A stretch of 64,000 nt of DNA. Origin: Neptunicella sp048268085. GTDB lineage: Bacteria > Pseudomonadota > Gammaproteobacteria > Enterobacterales > Alteromonadaceae. A model generated the notes under the pieces. It saw only the letters and a list, made by a program, of their open reading frames with translations, made no database searches and was not told the DNA's origin. The first letter of the stretch is position 1. Every line of letters begins with the position of its first letter. The stretch is taken from NCBI RefSeq assembly GCF_048268085.1, contig NZ_JBLWWF010000006.1, positions 62,001 through 126,000 of the forward strand, given 5' to 3'. Both the position numbers and the translations under genes were made by a program. Of this stretch, positions 1-7,840 are shown in pieces.

Positions 1-1
1 C

Positions 2-1462
2 GTTAACTCCGGTGCTTTTATTCCATTAATTTATCGCAACGAACCTCTTGGCAGCTTGTGTCTGTTATATAAAGAAAGCTATGTATTCGATGAAGCCGAG
101 AAAGACACCTTTGATACCATTGGTAAAAATATATCGTTGTCAATTATCAATGCCCGGCATATGCAAAAGCTGGAATATATGGCTCACCATGACTCGCTGA
201 CGGGGCTGCCTAACCGCGCGCTATTGCACCATGAGTTTGAAAATAACATTGCCTTTGGTCCGGGAATGCCAGCGGTATTAATGTTGATCGATCTTGACCG
301 TTTTAAAGATATTAACGATACGTTAGGCCATTATGTGGGCGATTTATTGTTACAACAAATAAGCCCTCGGATCAGCCAATGTACCCAAAATTATAAAACG
401 TTAATTTGTCGATTAGGTGGTGATGAATTTACTGTCTTAATTTATGGCCGCCCTAAACAGGATGAGTTAATCCAGTTAGCTAACGATATACTTAACAGTT
501 TGCGCCAACCGATTAATATCGACTCCATGCTTCTGGAAATCGATGCCAGCATTGGCGTCGCGTTGTATCCAGAGGATGGCAAAGATAGTCACGCATTATT
601 ACGTTCTGCCGATGTCGCCATGTATGACGCTAAAAAACGTGGCGGTGGTGTGACCTTGTATAATCGGAAAAAAGATATTCACACCCCGGAACGTTTGTCC
701 TTAATGGCTGAATTAGGTGGCGCTATCCGAGATGATCAGCTGGTATTACATTACCAACCCAAAGTCGATTTACAACACAACCGCATTACCGGATTTGAGG
801 CGCTAGTCAGATGGGAACATCCTTTATCCGGCTTACTCTATCCGGATAAATTTATTCCACTAGCTGAAGTTAGTGATGCCATTCATCATTTAACTGAAAA
901 AGTTCTGGATATGGCCTTGTCACAACAACAAATTTGGCGTCAACAGGGCAACGAATATTCAGTAGCAGTCAATTTATCGGCACGTAATCTGGTTGATGAC
1001 CGCTGTGTTAACAGTCTGAAGTCCAAATTACAACAATACCAGACACCGGCGGGTATGCTGGAACTGGAATTAACCGAAACAGCGTTAATGCAGGATCCGG
1101 AAAAAGCGGTAGATTTGCTAATGCAGTTATCCCAGCTTGGGGTCAAACTATCGATTGATGATTTTGGCACCGGTTATTCATCCCTGTCATATTTACGCCA
1201 ATTACCTATTGATACCCTCAAAATCGATCGGTATTTTGTCAATGAAATGCTGAAAAATGAACAAGATATTATTATTGTCCGCTCGACCATCTCGCTCGGT
1301 CATAATTTAAATCTAAAAGTCATTGCTGAAGGCGTGGAAGATCATGAAACCATGTCGGCGCTGCGTAAAATGAATTGTGACATTGCTCAAGGCTACCATA
1401 TTAGTCGTCCGCTTAGTTGGCCAGACATGGAGCAATGGTTAAAGCAAACCACGTCAAGTTAG
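2..1462 (+). CDS. GAF-GGDEF-EAL cyclic-di-GMP protein, 5' truncated by window edge
   Basis: The frame is open to the first base, so the true start is outside the window; the first internal start-like codon (TTG at 56) lies inside a GAF-like end and is not the real start. About 486 residues are visible. The order is the tail of a GAF-like sensor, a diguanylate cyclase domain with an intact GGDEF motif (416-430), then a phosphodiesterase domain with an intact EAL motif (797-805) and the DDFGTGYSS loop. The four residues at the usual inhibitory I-site position are NYKT rather than RxxD, so product inhibition is not evident. Both active-site motifs look intact, so net activity (making or breaking c-di-GMP) cannot be told. 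c-di-GMP commonly controls motility, and the flagellar block lies 3.5 kb away. Confidence 0.93.
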   Translation, partial: VNSGAFIPLIYRNEPLGSLCLLYKESYVFDEAEKDTFDTIGKNISLSIINARHMQKLEYMAHHDSLTGLPNRALLHHEFENNIAFGPGMPAVLMLIDLDRFKDINDTLGHYVGDLLLQQISPRISQCTQNYKTLICRLGGDEFTVLIYGRPKQDELIQLANDILNSLRQPINIDSMLLEIDASIGVALYPEDGKDSHALLRSADVAMYDAKKRGGGVTLYNRKKDIHTPERLSLMAELGGAIRDDQLVLHYQPKVDLQHNRITGFEALVRWEHPLSGLLYPDKFIPLAEVSDAIHHLTEKVLDMALSQQQIWRQQGNEYSVAVNLSARNLVDDRCVNSLKSKLQQYQTPAGMLELELTETALMQDPEKAVDLLMQLSQLGVKLSIDDFGTGYSSLSYLRQLPIDTLKIDRYFVNEMLKNEQDIIIVRSTISLGHNLNLKVIAEGVEDHETMSALRKMNCDIAQGYHISRPLSWPDMEQWLKQTTSS

Positions 1463-1465
1463 TTA

Positions 1466-1729
1466 GGGGCTGTTGATCTTTGATGTATGAATTTTGTTCA
1501 AGTCCAACGCCTTCTGATCGCGACGCCGGATTGCAGGCCTGGTGGATCTAAGTCAAAATCCGGCAACAAAGAGCAGAAGGTGTTGGGTTGAACCCTCCGG
1601 GCAGTGTTTGTAGCGCATTTCTACAGCGCTATCGCTCGTTTATGTAGAATAACTACACCATACTCGCTCTGCCTTGTATAAATGCGCTACAAACTACTGC
1701 AAAAACACACACCAAAGATCAACAGCCCC
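1466..1729. mobile_element. MITE-like palindromic element, 264 bp
   Basis: The element is bounded by terminal inverted repeats: ggggctgttgatctttg at 1466-1482 is the exact reverse complement of 1713-1729, and pairing continues with one mismatch to 1486/1709. Inside are two further long hairpins: 1498-1516 with 1574-1591 (enclosing an exact 8-bp pair 1525-1532/1557-1564), and 1601-1620 with 1680-1700 (15 bp exact: 1606-1620/1680-1694). There is no reading frame of note. It starts 3 bp after the stop of the GGDEF-EAL gene and ends 6 bp before the stop of the convergent hydrolase gene. No clear target-site duplication is seen. The likely nature is a non-autonomous, repeated chromosomal element; copy number cannot be judged from one window. 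Confidence 0.75.
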
Positions 1730-1735
1730 GATTAG

Positions 1736-2722
1736 TTATTCAACCAGGTCTGAATACCTAAACTGCTTTGACAAAAAACTATCTACTTTTTCAACAACTT
1801 GATTAAACCAGGGATGAAATAACCAAAAGCTATGAGGCGAATTGTCGAAATCATAGGATTGATGATAAATCTGCCATTTATCCAACTGGGCAAAAGCCTT
1901 TTTTCTGCCCTCAGCAAAACGAGTCTGCCCACTACCGATAAATAACATTGGAGGAGAGTTAGCACTAATATATTCAACCGGTGATGCTTGCTTCCAACGC
2001 TCAGTCTGACTGGCGTAATTTCCACCAAGCCATAACGCCAAAGCACTATCTGTTTGACCATTTTTGTCTTCATATTTCAACCCCAACTCAGAGGTGATAT
2101 CCATAATACCATCCAGATCAATTACCGCCTGTACATCAGTGTCCCCATTTATTGTTTGCGGTTTAAACCATTGCAGATGGGATGTATTAGCCAATAACGC
2201 TGCCATGTGCCCACCTGATGAACCACCCAGCAAGGCCACCTTGCGGCTATCTATTTGATAATCTTTAGCATGTTTTTTTAACCATAATATGGCGCGATTT
2301 ACATCCTCAAGTCCAGCAGGATAAAGTGCTTCAATGGATAATCGATACTCAACCGTAATAGCGAGATAGTCTCGCTTGGCCAACGCCGCTGCCAATGGAA
2401 AAAGGTGCGACTTATTACCGGAGCGCCAACCACCACCATGGATCAATATAACGGTAGCTTTAGGTTGAGCATTTTGGGGGACGAATAAATCCAGATGTAA
2501 CTCGCGCCCATTAATAGTGGCATAGACTCGATCCAACTGGATGCCAATATCGTCATTTAATTGCATATCAGCGATACTAATGTGCGGGTATTTTTTATGA
2601 TATTTTGCAAATGCCGAGGCGACGGTATAGCTATCGTCAACTTCATAGGCATGCGCTTGACAGAGAATTAATAGTCCCGCCAGCCAACCTAATAAACATT
2701 TAACAACATTCTTTGTTTTCAT
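1736..2722 (-). CDS. Secreted alpha/beta hydrolase (esterase/lipase, BD-FAE-like)
   Basis: A 328-residue protein with an N-terminal signal peptide (about residues 1-25, ending AHA). The oxyanion-hole motif HGGGW is at 95-99 and the nucleophile elbow GSSGG places the catalytic serine at 169. A conserved late His lies in the NSPHSFW segment near residue 305. This layout is that of the hormone-sensitive-lipase/BD-FAE esterases that remove acyl groups from small or sugar-linked esters. The substrate cannot be read from sequence. It is a single gene, convergent with the GGDEF-EAL gene; the MITE-like element lies just beyond its 3' end. Confidence 0.85.
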   Translation of the reverse strand: MKTKNVVKCLLGWLAGLLILCQAHAYEVDDSYTVASAFAKYHKKYPHISIADMQLNDDIGIQLDRVYATINGRELHLDLFVPQNAQPKATVILIHGGGWRSGNKSHLFPLAAALAKRDYLAITVEYRLSIEALYPAGLEDVNRAILWLKKHAKDYQIDSRKVALLGGSSGGHMAALLANTSHLQWFKPQTINGDTDVQAVIDLDGIMDITSELGLKYEDKNGQTDSALALWLGGNYASQTERWKQASPVEYISANSPPMLFIGSGQTRFAEGRKKAFAQLDKWQIYHQSYDFDNSPHSFWLFHPWFNQVVEKVDSFLSKQFRYSDLVE

Positions 2723-2816
2723 TGAATCACCTATGATAACAGACTTTACTCGGCAATCAGAATGCCATTATAGTGACGTACCTTAACCTGAACTCTATAG
2801 TGAAAAAACAGTATCC

Positions 2817-4025
2817 TTGTCTTCCCCTATTAGTCTTTCCTCAATTCAGGCGCGTAAAATCCAGCTCATCAGCCAGGGACTGGCAGCTGCGCAACCTAAA
2901 CAGCAAAATGCTGCAACCACGCTCAACGTCATTCAGCAATTAGGTTATATTCAAATTGATTCAATCTCCGTCATCCAGCGAGCCCATCATCATTGCTTAT
3001 GGAGTCGTTTGCCAAACTATCAGTTAGCACATATTGATCAGCTGCTCGCATCTAAGCATGTTTTTGAATACTGGTCACATGCGGCAGCCTTTTTACCCAT
3101 GGATGATTATCGTTTTAGCCTTCCGCGCAAACAGGCTATCGCCCGCGGGGAAAAACACTGGTTTGACAAAGATCACAAGCTGGTCAAAAACATATTGCAG
3201 CGCATCCGTACAGAAGGCCCATTGCAAGCCAAAGACTTTGAGCAACGTAAAACCCTGAATACCGGCTGGTGGGACTGGAAACCGGCCAAAAAAGCGCTGG
3301 AACAGTTGTTTATGGAAGGTCAACTCATGGTAAGCAAACGACTGGGTTTCCAGAAAGTCTATGATTTGACCGAGCGAGTTCTACCTGCCAATGTTGATAC
3401 TCGCCTACCCACCAATGAAGAATTTTATCGCCATCTGATTATCCGCCATTTGCAGGCTAATGGATTAGCTAAGCCCTTTAATATCAGTTATTTGCGTAAA
3501 GGTTTGTTAAAGCCCATTCAACAGCAATGTAAAGCCATGCTGCATGATGGTGAATTGTTATTGGTTGAGGTCAATCAGCAACAATATTATGCCCTGCCCT
3601 GTGTTACCGACTTATTGAATAAAAAACTGCGCCATACCAAAGTCCACATTTTATCTCCCTTTGATAATCTGCTTATTCAACGACAACGTACTCGTGAACT
3701 GTTTGGTTTTGACTATCAGATTGAATGTTATGTTCCGGCCCCCAAACGCCAGTATGGTTACTTTTGTTTGCCCTTATTATTCGGGGATCAATTCGCAGGG
3801 AGAATGGATGCCAAAATAGACCGAAAAACTGGTGTGCTCAATATTATTCATCTACATATTGAAACCGATAAAATCGAGGAATTTATAGCGGCACTCAAAC
3901 CGGCATTGGTCAATTTTATGTATTTTAATCGCGGCCAAACAATGGAAATGAAACGTCTGTCTCACTACCGGGTGGATCTAACCACCAGTACACAACATCA
4001 TTGGCGACAAATGCTAATTGATTAA
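2817..4025 (+). CDS. ycaQ: YcaQ/AlkX-family winged-helix DNA glycosylase
   Basis: A 402-residue protein of the HTH_42 (YcaQ, AlkZ/AlkX) family. The signature stretch with QID (Q46, D48) followed by SVIQRAHHHCLWSR is clear; in E. coli YcaQ the equivalent Q-x-D residues carry out excision of bulky N7-alkylguanines and unhook interstrand crosslinks. A second family block is AAFLPMDDYRF. The only start that covers the N-terminus is TTG at 2817; no upstream in-frame ATG is seen. It stands alone between the hydrolase and an unknown gene. Family assignment is firm; exact lesion range is inferred. Confidence 0.85.
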   Translation: MSSPISLSSIQARKIQLISQGLAAAQPKQQNAATTLNVIQQLGYIQIDSISVIQRAHHHCLWSRLPNYQLAHIDQLLASKHVFEYWSHAAAFLPMDDYRFSLPRKQAIARGEKHWFDKDHKLVKNILQRIRTEGPLQAKDFEQRKTLNTGWWDWKPAKKALEQLFMEGQLMVSKRLGFQKVYDLTERVLPANVDTRLPTNEEFYRHLIIRHLQANGLAKPFNISYLRKGLLKPIQQQCKAMLHDGELLLVEVNQQQYYALPCVTDLLNKKLRHTKVHILSPFDNLLIQRQRTRELFGFDYQIECYVPAPKRQYGYFCLPLLFGDQFAGRMDAKIDRKTGVLNIIHLHIETDKIEEFIAALKPALVNFMYFNRGQTMEMKRLSHYRVDLTTSTQHHWRQMLID

Positions 4026-4094
4026 CCTTACGCGGGCTCGGACATCTTCATTAGCCCACTTCGATGTCAATCTATTAATCACATCGACCACGTT

Positions 4095-4622
4095 CTACTT
4101 TTTCAGTTTGGGTTGCCAGTTTTTAAACTCGATATGTGCAGGAACCACTTTATTTTTTGCTTCATGCCGGATGATCTGATCATTTAACCATTGAAACCAT
4201 TCCCACGGAGTGTCGCGACCCACTTCTTTGCGTTGGCCTTCAACATAGGCTTCGAGCTTTTTCCATGAATGAAGGATCGGATAACTAAAAAAATCTGCCG
4301 CCAATCCCAACTGGAGTTGCTGCTTGTGCACCATAATACCGATACTCTCCCATGTCCCCATATACGCAAATAACACGCCCAACTCCGCGTCGAAATACTT
4401 CTCAATCTGTTGTTTATTTAATCCGGATGGCATTTCAAATACTTTGTGCATAACGTTCATCAGTTCTGTGGTTGCGTAACTGCGCAGCATTTGAAATGCC
4501 ACTTCCCGCTCCGAACTTTTCTGCGATTCACGGATTTGTTTGGCCAAATAAACAATTGAGCTAATAACACCAATAGCTGCAATAAAGTCACTTATATCAC
4601 CCAGTTCAGATATAGAAATCAT
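4095..4622 (-). CDS. Hypothetical protein with one N-terminal membrane segment
   Basis: A 175-residue protein not recognised. One hydrophobic helix (about residues 10-26) near the N-terminus is followed by a charged, helical cytoplasmic-type region rich in Trp, Lys and Glu. A residue pattern such as W-E-W-F-x-W near residue 140 is the most distinctive part. The ATG is followed by a normal open frame and preceded by a purine-rich stretch (aaagaaaagggta on the coding strand). No operon partner. Function unknown. Confidence 0.6.
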   Translation of the reverse strand: MISISELGDISDFIAAIGVISSIVYLAKQIRESQKSSEREVAFQMLRSYATTELMNVMHKVFEMPSGLNKQQIEKYFDAELGVLFAYMGTWESIGIMVHKQQLQLGLAADFFSYPILHSWKKLEAYVEGQRKEVGRDTPWEWFQWLNDQIIRHEAKNKVVPAHIEFKNWQPKLKK

Positions 4623-4866
4623 TGTTTTACCCTTTTCTTTTTTGCTTTAAAAACTGTTGTGAGTATAGGTAAAATCAAAGTGAGTCAGCCAATCCGAATG
4701 CTGCATTGATAAACGAATTATTGCGGCAATGGCTTGCCGCATTAGGATAACTTGCTAAGGGAAGACAAAAATCATGACGGATGATCAATAAACGCCATAA
4801 AGAAAAATAAATGCAAATAATTGATTTAACTTAGTTTTTATAAAATTATCGAGCATTTGAAAATAT

Positions 4867-4882
4867 TGGCACGACGTATGCT
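4867..4882 (+). promoter_or_regulatory. Sigma-54-like -24/-12 site on plus strand
   Basis: TGGCACGACGTATGCT fits TGGCAC-N5-TTGC with correct GG to GC spacing and one mismatch in the -12 box. It points away from the 175-residue gene and toward the 3' end of flagellin 1, so it would drive an antisense or small RNA rather than a known gene. A similar site lies at 6040-6055. Confidence 0.45.
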
Positions 4883-4927
4883 TTATTTACTCCCGACGCT
4901 TCTGGTGTCAATAATTTGAGCGCCTAG

Positions 4928-4954
4928 ATAAAAAAGGCCGGGTCAAATGACCCG
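4928..4954 (-). terminator. Rho-independent terminator of flagellin 1
   Basis: Read on the minus strand, a 7-bp GC-rich stem (4939-4945 with 4948-4954) is followed by a run of T (complement of the A run at 4930-4935). It lies 165 bp after the flagellin stop codon. Confidence 0.75.
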
Positions 4955-5120
4955 ACCAACTTGCTCAAGTTAGGAGATCGAGCAAATAAGGTTTCTGTCC
5001 GACTGGCAGGGTTTGGGATTGCATACTGGCCTCTCAACCACTTCTACACTCTCAGTCCTGTTAGTCGGCGTTTTCTTCAGAGTGGCCTCTCAGTTCCTAC
5101 TCTCTCTATTTTTATCCCAA

Positions 5121-5951
5121 TTAGCCTTGCAGTAATGACAATGCAGATTGTGGACGTTGATTTGCCTGACTTAACACGGTTGTACTGGCTTGCTGAATAA
5201 TTTGCCAGCGTGTCAACTCAGCCGTTTCCTGAGCAAAATCGGTATCGCGAATTCGAGAACGAGCGCCCGACATATTCTCCGATATATTACTCAAATTACG
5301 AATGGTGGATTGAAAGCGGTTCTGAATAGCACCTAAATCAGCCCGTTTAGCGTCAATTGCCGACAATGCGTTACTGACAATAGTCATGGCAGCTGACGCA
5401 TCATCGACATTTGCCACCGATACGGCAACCCCATTGAACAACCCAGATGCTCCAAAACCTCCCATTCGTGAGATATTCACACTAATTTTCTGTCCGGCAT
5501 TAGCTCCAACAAGAAACGCAGCCGAATAAACACCATCGAGTATATTCACGCCACCGAACTGGGTGGTGGTCGCAATCCGACTGATTTCCTGCTTCAGGGC
5601 TGAGACTTCTTTTTGCAGTGCCAAGCGGTCTGCCGACGAGTTAATCCCGTTTTGTGACTGAATGGCCAGTACTCGTATCCGCTGCAATGCTGTAGTGATT
5701 TCAGACATTGCACCTTCAGCCGTTTGCGCCAGGGAAATACCATCGTTTGCATTACGTACAGCTTGATCCAGCCCCATAATTTGCGACGTCATCCGATCGG
5801 ATATTTGCAAACCTGCCGCATCATCCTTAGCGCCATTAATACGAAAACCTGACGATAAACGTTCAAATGAGGTGCTTAGCGCATTACTCGAATTGAATAA
5901 TTGTCTTCTAGCATTGAGTGAAGACACGTTTGTATTGACATATAAACTCAT
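5121..5951 (-). CDS. fla: Flagellin 1 (polar flagellin, FlaA/FlaB type)
   Basis: A 276-residue flagellin, the filament subunit exported by the flagellar type III apparatus. It has only the conserved D0/D1 ends: the N-terminal NTNVSSLNARRQL block, the RLSSGFRINGAKDDAAG motif and the C-terminal ARSRIRDTDFAQETAELTR block; the variable D2/D3 region is almost missing (about residues 165-205), which is usual for Shewanella- and Pseudoalteromonas-like flagellins. The start ATG follows a good ribosome site (TTAGGAGAAATAAA). It is the last of three tandem genes and closest in sequence to flagellin 2. No clear sigma-28 site was found in its 700-bp upstream region. Confidence 0.95.
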   Translation of the reverse strand: MSLYVNTNVSSLNARRQLFNSSNALSTSFERLSSGFRINGAKDDAAGLQISDRMTSQIMGLDQAVRNANDGISLAQTAEGAMSEITTALQRIRVLAIQSQNGINSSADRLALQKEVSALKQEISRIATTTQFGGVNILDGVYSAAFLVGANAGQKISVNISRMGGFGASGLFNGVAVSVANVDDASAAMTIVSNALSAIDAKRADLGAIQNRFQSTIRNLSNISENMSGARSRIRDTDFAQETAELTRWQIIQQASTTVLSQANQRPQSALSLLQG

Positions 5952-6039
5952 TTTATTTCTCCTAACCTGATAACGACTATGGCTATTATTTTTATTATTT
6001 CGCCGCCGTTACTCGTGGTTTTCTATAAAAGTTAAAAAT

Positions 6040-6055
6040 TGGCACATAATGTGCT
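6040..6055 (+). promoter_or_regulatory. Sigma-54-like site on plus strand, second copy
   Basis: TGGCACATAATGTGCT has the -24 GG and -12 GC at the correct distance. The surroundings (attggcac, then tgcttt and ttta) resemble the site at 4867. It points into the intergenic region, away from flagellin 1. The core gcacataatgtgc is also nearly palindromic, so it could instead be an operator. Confidence 0.4.
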
Positions 6056-6178
6056 TTGTTTATGCTGCCAGTCAGTTTTCTGACTTGTGTTTTTGTCAGG
6101 TTACCACCTGCAAAAGCTTATGCTTAAAGTGAGCTTCGGCTCATGTCGACTGTCAGGATTGATGGCCTAATACCTCAA

Positions 6179-6196
6179 ACCTCACTACCTCCTGGC
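6179..6196. repeat. 18-nt repeat, copy 1
   Basis: acctcactacctcctggc is identical to 7803-7820. The second copy lies 20 bp downstream of flagellin 3. On the minus strand it contains GGAGG but no start codon with an open frame follows. Confidence 0.6.
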
Positions 6197-6225
6197 GTCT
6201 TTCCTGTCAGTCGGCGCTAAAAAAC

Positions 6226-6334
6226 AAAGCCTCAACACTTTTGTTTTTTAAACGCGGCGTTCCTTTGCAGATCCTTTCCTGATAAAAAATCTCTACTGTC
6301 AGGTCGCTTGCTGCTTGTCCCCACAATCTCGCAA
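6226..6334. repeat. Flagellin-linked direct repeat, copy A
   Basis: Imperfect direct repeat of 6505-6615. Exact shared blocks include tgataaaaaatctcta and gctgcttgtccccacaat. The second block forms the loop side of a stem made by 6302-6307 (ggtcgc) and 6336-6341 (gcgacc). Copy A also has a long A/T-rich hairpin (about 6215-6255). Confidence 0.65.
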
Positions 6335-6504
6335 TGCGACCTTCTTACCCCATATAATTCAATTACTTACACTGTTAATCCTGTTTTTCCTGATAACCTG
6401 AAAATCCTACTACGGTTAGTGTTTAACTCGTTCCTCTTTGCACATCGACGACCAATAACCAATCCATTTACAGTCGTACTTACCGACCTGATGTCAGGCA
6501 TAAA

Positions 6505-6615
6505 AAAGCCCCAACATCCTGATTTTTAGACGCACTTGTCCCTTACAGCTCCTTTGCTGATAAAAAATCTCTAGTGTTTATTAATGTGATTGCTGCTTGT
6601 CCCCACAATGTGCAA
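6505..6615. repeat. Flagellin-linked direct repeat, copy B
   Basis: Second copy, starting 37 bp after the flagellin 2 stop on the minus strand. The loop block gctgcttgtccccacaat is unchanged, but the flanking stem is tgattgc (6587-6593) with gcaatca (6612-6618): different bases, same pairing as copy A. Confidence 0.65.
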
Positions 6616-6652
6616 TCAATAACTAGTTAATAACCAGCCCTTCTCTTTTCAT

Positions 6653-7483
6653 TTACCCCTGCAATAGTTGCAATGCAGCCTGCGGTCTTTGGTTAGCCTG
6701 ACCCAGTACGGTAATACTGGCCTGCTGAATAATTTGCCAGCGGGTCAATTCTGCCGTTTCTTCGGCAAAATCAGTGTCACGTATACGCGATCTTGCCGCC
6801 GACATATTCTCGGAAATACTGCTTAAATTACGAATAGTGGATTGAAAACGATTCTGAATGGCACCAAGATCGGCGCGAACCCCATCAATAGTGGAAATAG
6901 CCTGAATCACTGAGGTTAATGCCGCAGAGGCACCATCGGTCGTCGCGACCGATAAATTAACACCATTGAACAGCCCTTCAGCACCGAAACCTCCTGGTCT
7001 GGAGATATTCACACTAATAGATTGTCCCGCGTTGGCTCCTACCAGGAATGCGGCCGAATACACGCCATCAAGAATATTCACGCTTCCAAACTGAGTGGTT
7101 GTAGCGATCCGACTAATTTCTTGTTTCAACGCTGACACTTCTTTTTGTAGTGCCAATCGATCTGATGAGGCGTTAATCCCGTTTTGGGACTGAATAGCCA
7201 GTACGCGAATACGCTGTAGTGCAGTAGTAATTTCCTGCATCGCGCCTTCGGCAGTCTGAGCCAATGAAATACCATCATTTGCATTACGCACCGCCTGATC
7301 AAGACCCAATATTTGGGATGTCATACGATCCGATATTTGTAAACCAGCAGCATCATCTTTGGCACTGTTGATCCTGAAACCTGATGATAAACGTTCGAAT
7401 GCGACATTCAGATTATTACTTGAAGTAAACAGCTGACGTCGAGCATTCAACGACGACACATTAGTGTTGACGTACAAGCTCAT
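6653..7483 (-). CDS. fla: Flagellin 2 (polar flagellin, FlaA/FlaB type)
   Basis: A 276-residue flagellin nearly collinear with flagellin 1, differing mainly around residues 20-30 and 165-200. The conserved D0/D1 blocks at both ends are complete and the hypervariable centre is short. The ATG is preceded by TTAGGAGAGAAAAA. A possible sigma-28 site lies 155 bp upstream with spacing one base too long. As middle gene of the tandem array it probably arose by duplication; all three genes look functional. Confidence 0.95.
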   Translation of the reverse strand: MSLYVNTNVSSLNARRQLFTSSNNLNVAFERLSSGFRINSAKDDAAGLQISDRMTSQILGLDQAVRNANDGISLAQTAEGAMQEITTALQRIRVLAIQSQNGINASSDRLALQKEVSALKQEISRIATTTQFGSVNILDGVYSAAFLVGANAGQSISVNISRPGGFGAEGLFNGVNLSVATTDGASAALTSVIQAISTIDGVRADLGAIQNRFQSTIRNLSSISENMSAARSRIRDTDFAEETAELTRWQIIQQASITVLGQANQRPQAALQLLQG

Positions 7484-7638
7484 TTTTTCTCTCCTAACTT
7501 AAAATTTATAATCCGCCAAACTGTTATTTTTGTTTTTATGTTTGTGCGGTATTCAGTTCTATTGCTTTTTTTGTATGAACCGAATATTTAAAGAACTGGC
7601 TATTGGTTTTATTATTTTGCTCAGTGCCTTTGCTCAAC

Positions 7639-7666
7639 TTATCGTTAGGTAATGAATTTTACTTTA
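7639..7666 (-). promoter_or_regulatory. Weak sigma-28-like promoter candidate for flagellin 2
   Basis: On the minus strand TAAA, 16 bases, then AACGATAA. The -10 half is good but the spacer is 16 rather than 15, unlike the three exact-spacing sites in this window. Confidence 0.3.
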
Positions 7667-7715
7667 GAGAAATAATTAACTATTTTTTAATAACCTTAAA
7701 AATCAAATAGTTACA

Positions 7716-7747
7716 AAACGAAAAAGCCGAAGCAAAATTGCTTCGGC
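7716..7747 (-). terminator. Rho-independent terminator of flagellin 3
   Basis: Minus-strand stem of 10 bp (7726-7735 with 7738-7747) followed by a T run (A run at 7721-7725 on plus). About 95 bp after the stop. Confidence 0.8.
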
Positions 7748-7802
7748 ACGGTGCCCATCGTTAGGAGAAAATGAGCGAAACGGTTTTCATTTGACTAAAT
7801 TG

Positions 7803-7820
7803 ACCTCACTACCTCCTGGC
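7803..7820. repeat. 18-nt repeat, copy 2
   Basis: Identical to 6179-6196; lies between the flagellin 3 stop codon and its terminator. Confidence 0.6.
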
Positions 7821-7840
7821 TCAATAAGTCAAAATGAATA

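Larger units (their letters stand above)
4623..5120. other. Intergenic region downstream of flagellin 1
   Basis: About 500 bp without a supported gene. It holds the promoter side of the unknown 175-residue gene, a plus-strand sigma-54-like site (4867-4882) and the terminator of the minus-strand flagellin gene (4928-4954). A 79-codon open frame at 4961-5200 overlaps the flagellin gene and has no support. Confidence 0.6.
5952..6652. other. 700-bp flagellin 2/1 intergenic region with repeats
   Basis: No supported gene. It contains a plus-strand sigma-54-like site (6040-6055), an 18-nt sequence repeated downstream of flagellin 3 (6179-6196), and two copies of an imperfect direct repeat of about 110 bp (6226-6334 and 6505-6615) each carrying a stem-loop. 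An open frame at 6308-6529 covers the middle but has no ribosome site or protein character. Confidence 0.7.
7484..7840. other. Flagellin 3/2 intergenic region
   Basis: 357 bp without a gene. It contains the flagellin 3 terminator (7716-7747), the second copy of the 18-nt repeat (7803-7820) and a weak sigma-28 candidate for flagellin 2 (7639-7666). Confidence 0.6.

Noticed and set aside
4961..5200. Plus-strand 79-codon frame downstream of the sigma-54-like site
   Set aside because: Overlaps the flagellin 1 gene, no ribosome site, composition unlike a protein.
6308..6529. Plus-strand 73-codon frame in the flagellin gap
   Set aside because: Runs across repeat elements, no ribosome site, no recognisable protein character.
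7771..7794. Seven-codon plus-strand frame with TTAGGAGAAA before ATG
   Set aside because: Good ribosome-site match but too short and without promoter or conservation data; likely chance.
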